Assembly (NCBI GenBank): GCA_021810725.1
Contig: JAJZIE010000105.1
Coordinates: 470-8,403, forward strand
Reading direction: 5' to 3'
Length of the DNA stretch: 7,934 nt
Source of the DNA: Bacillota bacterium
Lineage (GTDB): Bacteria; Bacillota; Sulfobacillia; JAJZYS01; JAJYTV01
The notes under the pieces are model-generated. The model had not been told where the DNA came from. It saw nothing but the letters and a program-made list of their open reading frames with translations, and searched no databases. Positions within the stretch are counted from its first letter, which is position 1. The number at the start of each line of letters is the position of its first letter. Below are positions 6,266 to 7,934 of the stretch, in pieces. Position numbers and translations under genes: made by a program.

Positions 6266-6934
6266 GTGGCAAGGCGGCGCAGATCGCAGGACAGTGGTCT
6301 TCTGATTGCCGTCGAAGGACTCGACGGGTCGGGGAAGAGCACGCAGATCGAGCTTCTGCTGCGTCATCTCACGCGGCAGGGGCTGGCTGTCCACCGCAGC
6401 AACTGGAACTCGAGTCCCGCGGTCCATCCGCTGATCCGCAAGCTCAAGGCGGAGCGCCAGCTGACGCCGCACGCCTTCGCCCTCGTCCATGCCGCGGATT
6501 TCGCCGACCGCTACGAGCGCGAGATCCTGCCGCGGCTGCGCCTCGGCATCCACGTGCTCTGCGACCGCTACGTGGGCACGGCCCTGGCGCGCGACGGCGC
6601 GCGCGGCCTCCCACGCGAATGGATCGACAATCTCTACGGCTACGCCCGCCCGGCCGACCTGACGTTCTACTTCCGCGTGCCGCCGGAGGTGGCCGCCGCC
6701 CGCATCCTGCGGGGCCGCCCAGCCTTTTCCCACTACGAGGCCGGTCTCGACCTCGCGATCTCGGACGATCCATACGAGAGCTTCCTGCGCTTCCAGAGCC
6801 GCGTGGCGGCGCATTACGCTGCGATCGCCGAGGGGCAGGGCTACGACGTGATCGACGCCACCTTGCCGATGCGCGTGCAGCAGCGGATCGTGCGGGCGCA
6901 AGTGCGCCGGCTGCTCGAGGAGGGACCACGATGA
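6266..6934 (+). CDS. Thymidylate-kinase-like P-loop protein (catalytic-type Walker A)
   Basis: This 222-residue protein has the nucleoside monophosphate kinase fold closest to thymidylate kinase. Walker A is intact: GLDGSGKST at 18-26, with Lys24. A CDRY motif (Asp100-Arg101-Tyr102) occupies the place of the TMK DRY motif, and an Arg-rich LID-like part follows near residues 146-152. Two features of true dTMP kinases are missing: the REPGG loop after the second strand, where this protein reads NWNSSPA, and the AYQG that normally follows DRY, where this one reads ALARDGARG. The acceptor may therefore not be dTMP. GTG 6266 has GGGGG seven bases upstream; GTG 6263 and ATG 6227 are alternatives, the last lying in a hairpin loop. 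The stop overlaps the next start (ATGA), so the two kinase-like proteins are probably made in equal amounts. The fold is confident; the substrate is unknown. Confidence 0.82.
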   Translation: MARRRRSQDSGLLIAVEGLDGSGKSTQIELLLRHLTRQGLAVHRSNWNSSPAVHPLIRKLKAERQLTPHAFALVHAADFADRYEREILPRLRLGIHVLCDRYVGTALARDGARGLPREWIDNLYGYARPADLTFYFRVPPEVAAARILRGRPAFSHYEAGLDLAISDDPYESFLRFQSRVAAHYAAIAEGQGYDVIDATLPMRVQQRIVRAQVRRLLEEGPR

Positions 6935-7590
6935 GCGGCGAGGGGCGGCTCATCGTGGTCGAGGGCCCGGACGGCGTCGGCCGCACGAGCGTCGTGCGCC
7001 GCGTGCGCGCCGCGCTGGAGGCGCAGGGACTGCAGGTGGTCTACGTGCGGCTGCGCGGATCAGGTGGCATGCGCGCTCCGCTGCGCACGCTCCAGCGCCA
7101 GGCGGACATCTCCGAGCGCGCGCTCTTCCTGCTCTATGCCGCCGACCTTTCGGATCTTTGGCTCCACGCGATCGCGCCGGGCCTCGCGGCGGGGGCCGTG
7201 GTGCTCTGCGACCGCTACACGCTGACGCCGGTGGTGCGCCTCGCGGCGCGCGGCGTCGATCCCGCCTGGGGCGAGGACGTCCTGTCCTTCCTGCCCCACC
7301 CCGACCTGACGGTGGTGCTCGAAGCGGACGCGCGGCTGCGCCTGCGGCGCATGCTGACGCGACGGCGTTTCCTCACGCCCAGGGAGTCCGGCTTCGGCGC
7401 GACGTTCCGCCGTGACCCGCAGGCCATGCTGGTCCGCTACCAGCGTCAACTCGACGCCCTCTTTCACGGGCGGGTCGATGACCTCAAGGTGCGGGGGGTG
7501 GACGCGGCACGAGATCTCGCGCTCGTGGCGGACGATACCCTGGCGCTGGTGCGTACGGCACTCCGGGGCTTTGCTGGAGGTGACGCCTGA
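6931..7590 (+). CDS. Second thymidylate-kinase-like protein with Arg for Lys in the P-loop
   Basis: This 219-residue protein is a diverged tandem relative of the preceding gene product. The same landmarks appear in order: P-loop GPDGVGRTS (12-20), a helix with YAADLSDLW (69-77) where the partner has HAADFADRY, CDRY at 93-96, and an Arg-rich LID-like part at 137-146. The P-loop has Arg18 where Lys is nearly invariant, which usually cripples ATP binding or phosphoryl transfer. The REPGG and AYQG dTMP motifs are absent. TMK-type enzymes act as dimers, so this could be a non-catalytic partner of the upstream protein; that is inference. The ATG start overlaps the upstream stop by four bases and has SD GAGGAGGG (6917-6924) 6 bases before it. 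Its own stop overlaps the HD gene start by one base. Confidence 0.82.
   Translation: MSGEGRLIVVEGPDGVGRTSVVRRVRAALEAQGLQVVYVRLRGSGGMRAPLRTLQRQADISERALFLLYAADLSDLWLHAIAPGLAAGAVVLCDRYTLTPVVRLAARGVDPAWGEDVLSFLPHPDLTVVLEADARLRLRRMLTRRRFLTPRESGFGATFRRDPQAMLVRYQRQLDALFHGRVDDLKVRGVDAARDLALVADDTLALVRTALRGFAGGDA
7576..7583 (+). promoter_or_regulatory. Ribosome binding site for the HD-domain gene
   Basis: GGAGGTGA is a full SD match lying inside the end of the second kinase-like gene, 6 bases before the ATG at 7590. It fixes the start of the HD gene and shows that the gene is translated in its own right, as well as possibly being coupled through the TGATG overlap. Confidence 0.75.
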
Positions 7591-7934
7591 TGGCGGGGGA
7601 TACGGGCTCGATCGCCGCGGATGCGGCCGTGGCCGCGACCTGCGCCAAATACGGCAGTGACCGGCGGCATGGCGACCACGTCGCGACACTCGCCCGCCAG
7701 ATCTTCGAGGCGTTCTCGCCGCTGCACATGCTGGACGGGCAGTACGAGCGCATCCTGGTCCACGCCGCCCTGCTGCACGACATCGGCTACTTCGTCGCCG
7801 CCAGGGGACATCACCGGCATGGCGCCTACCTCGTCCTCTATGACCAGGAGATGCGGGACTATCCTTTGGGGGATCGCGAGCTGCTCGCGGGCATCGTGCG
7901 CAACCACCGCAAGCGCCCGAAGCCGGCGCCGAAG
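7590..7934 (+). CDS. Free-standing HD-domain protein, Ppx/GppA C-terminal type (partial)
   Basis: The first 115 residues are present; the gene runs off the window. The sequence resembles the HD domain that forms the C-terminal part of Ppx/GppA exopolyphosphatase/pppGpp phosphatases: an N-terminal KYGSDRRHGDHV helix with a candidate metal-binding His, HAALLHDIGYF with the HD pair His63-Asp64, GHHRHG at 73-78, and IVRNHRKR with His106. Family knowledge suggests a metal-dependent phosphohydrolase or a regulatory domain for polyphosphate or guanosine polyphosphates. No actin-like ASKHA half precedes it: the ATG start has its own SD and the upstream gene encodes a kinase-like protein, so this is a separate HD protein unless something is fused beyond the edge. 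The start overlaps the upstream stop (TGATG). The family match is from memory of the motif pattern; the substrate is unknown. Confidence 0.8.
   Translation, partial: MAGDTGSIAADAAVAATCAKYGSDRRHGDHVATLARQIFEAFSPLHMLDGQYERILVHAALLHDIGYFVAARGHHRHGAYLVLYDQEMRDYPLGDRELLAGIVRNHRKRPKPAPK

Noticed and set aside
4629..6305. A 558-codon plus-strand frame across the MFS gene
   Set aside because: It is a shifted frame over the MFS gene with Arg/Ala/Gly/Pro-rich low-complexity translation; the MFS frame has clear motifs and membrane helices.

Overview
The window is bacterial, GC-rich (roughly two-thirds G+C by eye) and densely coded, with strong Shine-Dalgarno (SD) sequences in front of most genes. The closely spaced pair of ABC half-transporters, one of them carrying an extracellular insert, resembles the BmrC/BmrD (YheI/YheH) exporters of Bacillota. 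That suggests a high-GC member of Bacillota or a neighbouring Gram-positive lineage. The placement is an inference from gene content and is weak.

Left part, minus strand (3884 down to 42): two half-transporters form an operon, BmrC-like first and BmrD-like second, with the stop codon of one directly abutting the start codon of the other. Their ATP sites are asymmetric in the way expected of a heterodimeric multidrug exporter. The first gene seems to lack a normal start codon. Its best SD sits 8 bases before an ATC, and a possible 27-codon leader ORF ends inside that SD.

Middle, plus strand: a short divergent gap separates the exporter operon from a TlpA/ResA-like thioredoxin (4029-4496). Then comes a 391-base stretch with no convincing gene but several hairpins, followed by a 14-helix-type MFS drug:H+ antiporter (about 4888-6216). 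Its SD points to a CTG start.

Right part, plus strand: a perfect 9-bp GC hairpin separates the MFS gene from three tightly coupled genes. These are a thymidylate-kinase-fold P-loop protein (6266-6934), a second one with Arg in place of the Walker A Lys (6931-7590), and the start of a free-standing HD-domain protein resembling the C-terminal domain of Ppx/GppA exopolyphosphatases (7590 to the window edge). The start/stop overlaps (ATGA, TGATG) imply coupled translation and probably joint function. Neither kinase-like protein shows the usual dTMP-binding motifs, so they may not be ordinary dTMP kinases. This triad is the most likely place for undescribed biology, possibly nucleotide or polyphosphate signalling.

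Themes: drug and stress export (ABC pair, MFS), thiol redox (thioredoxin), and a nucleotide/polyphosphate-like module. No tRNA, rRNA, insertion sequence, CRISPR array or phage gene was seen.
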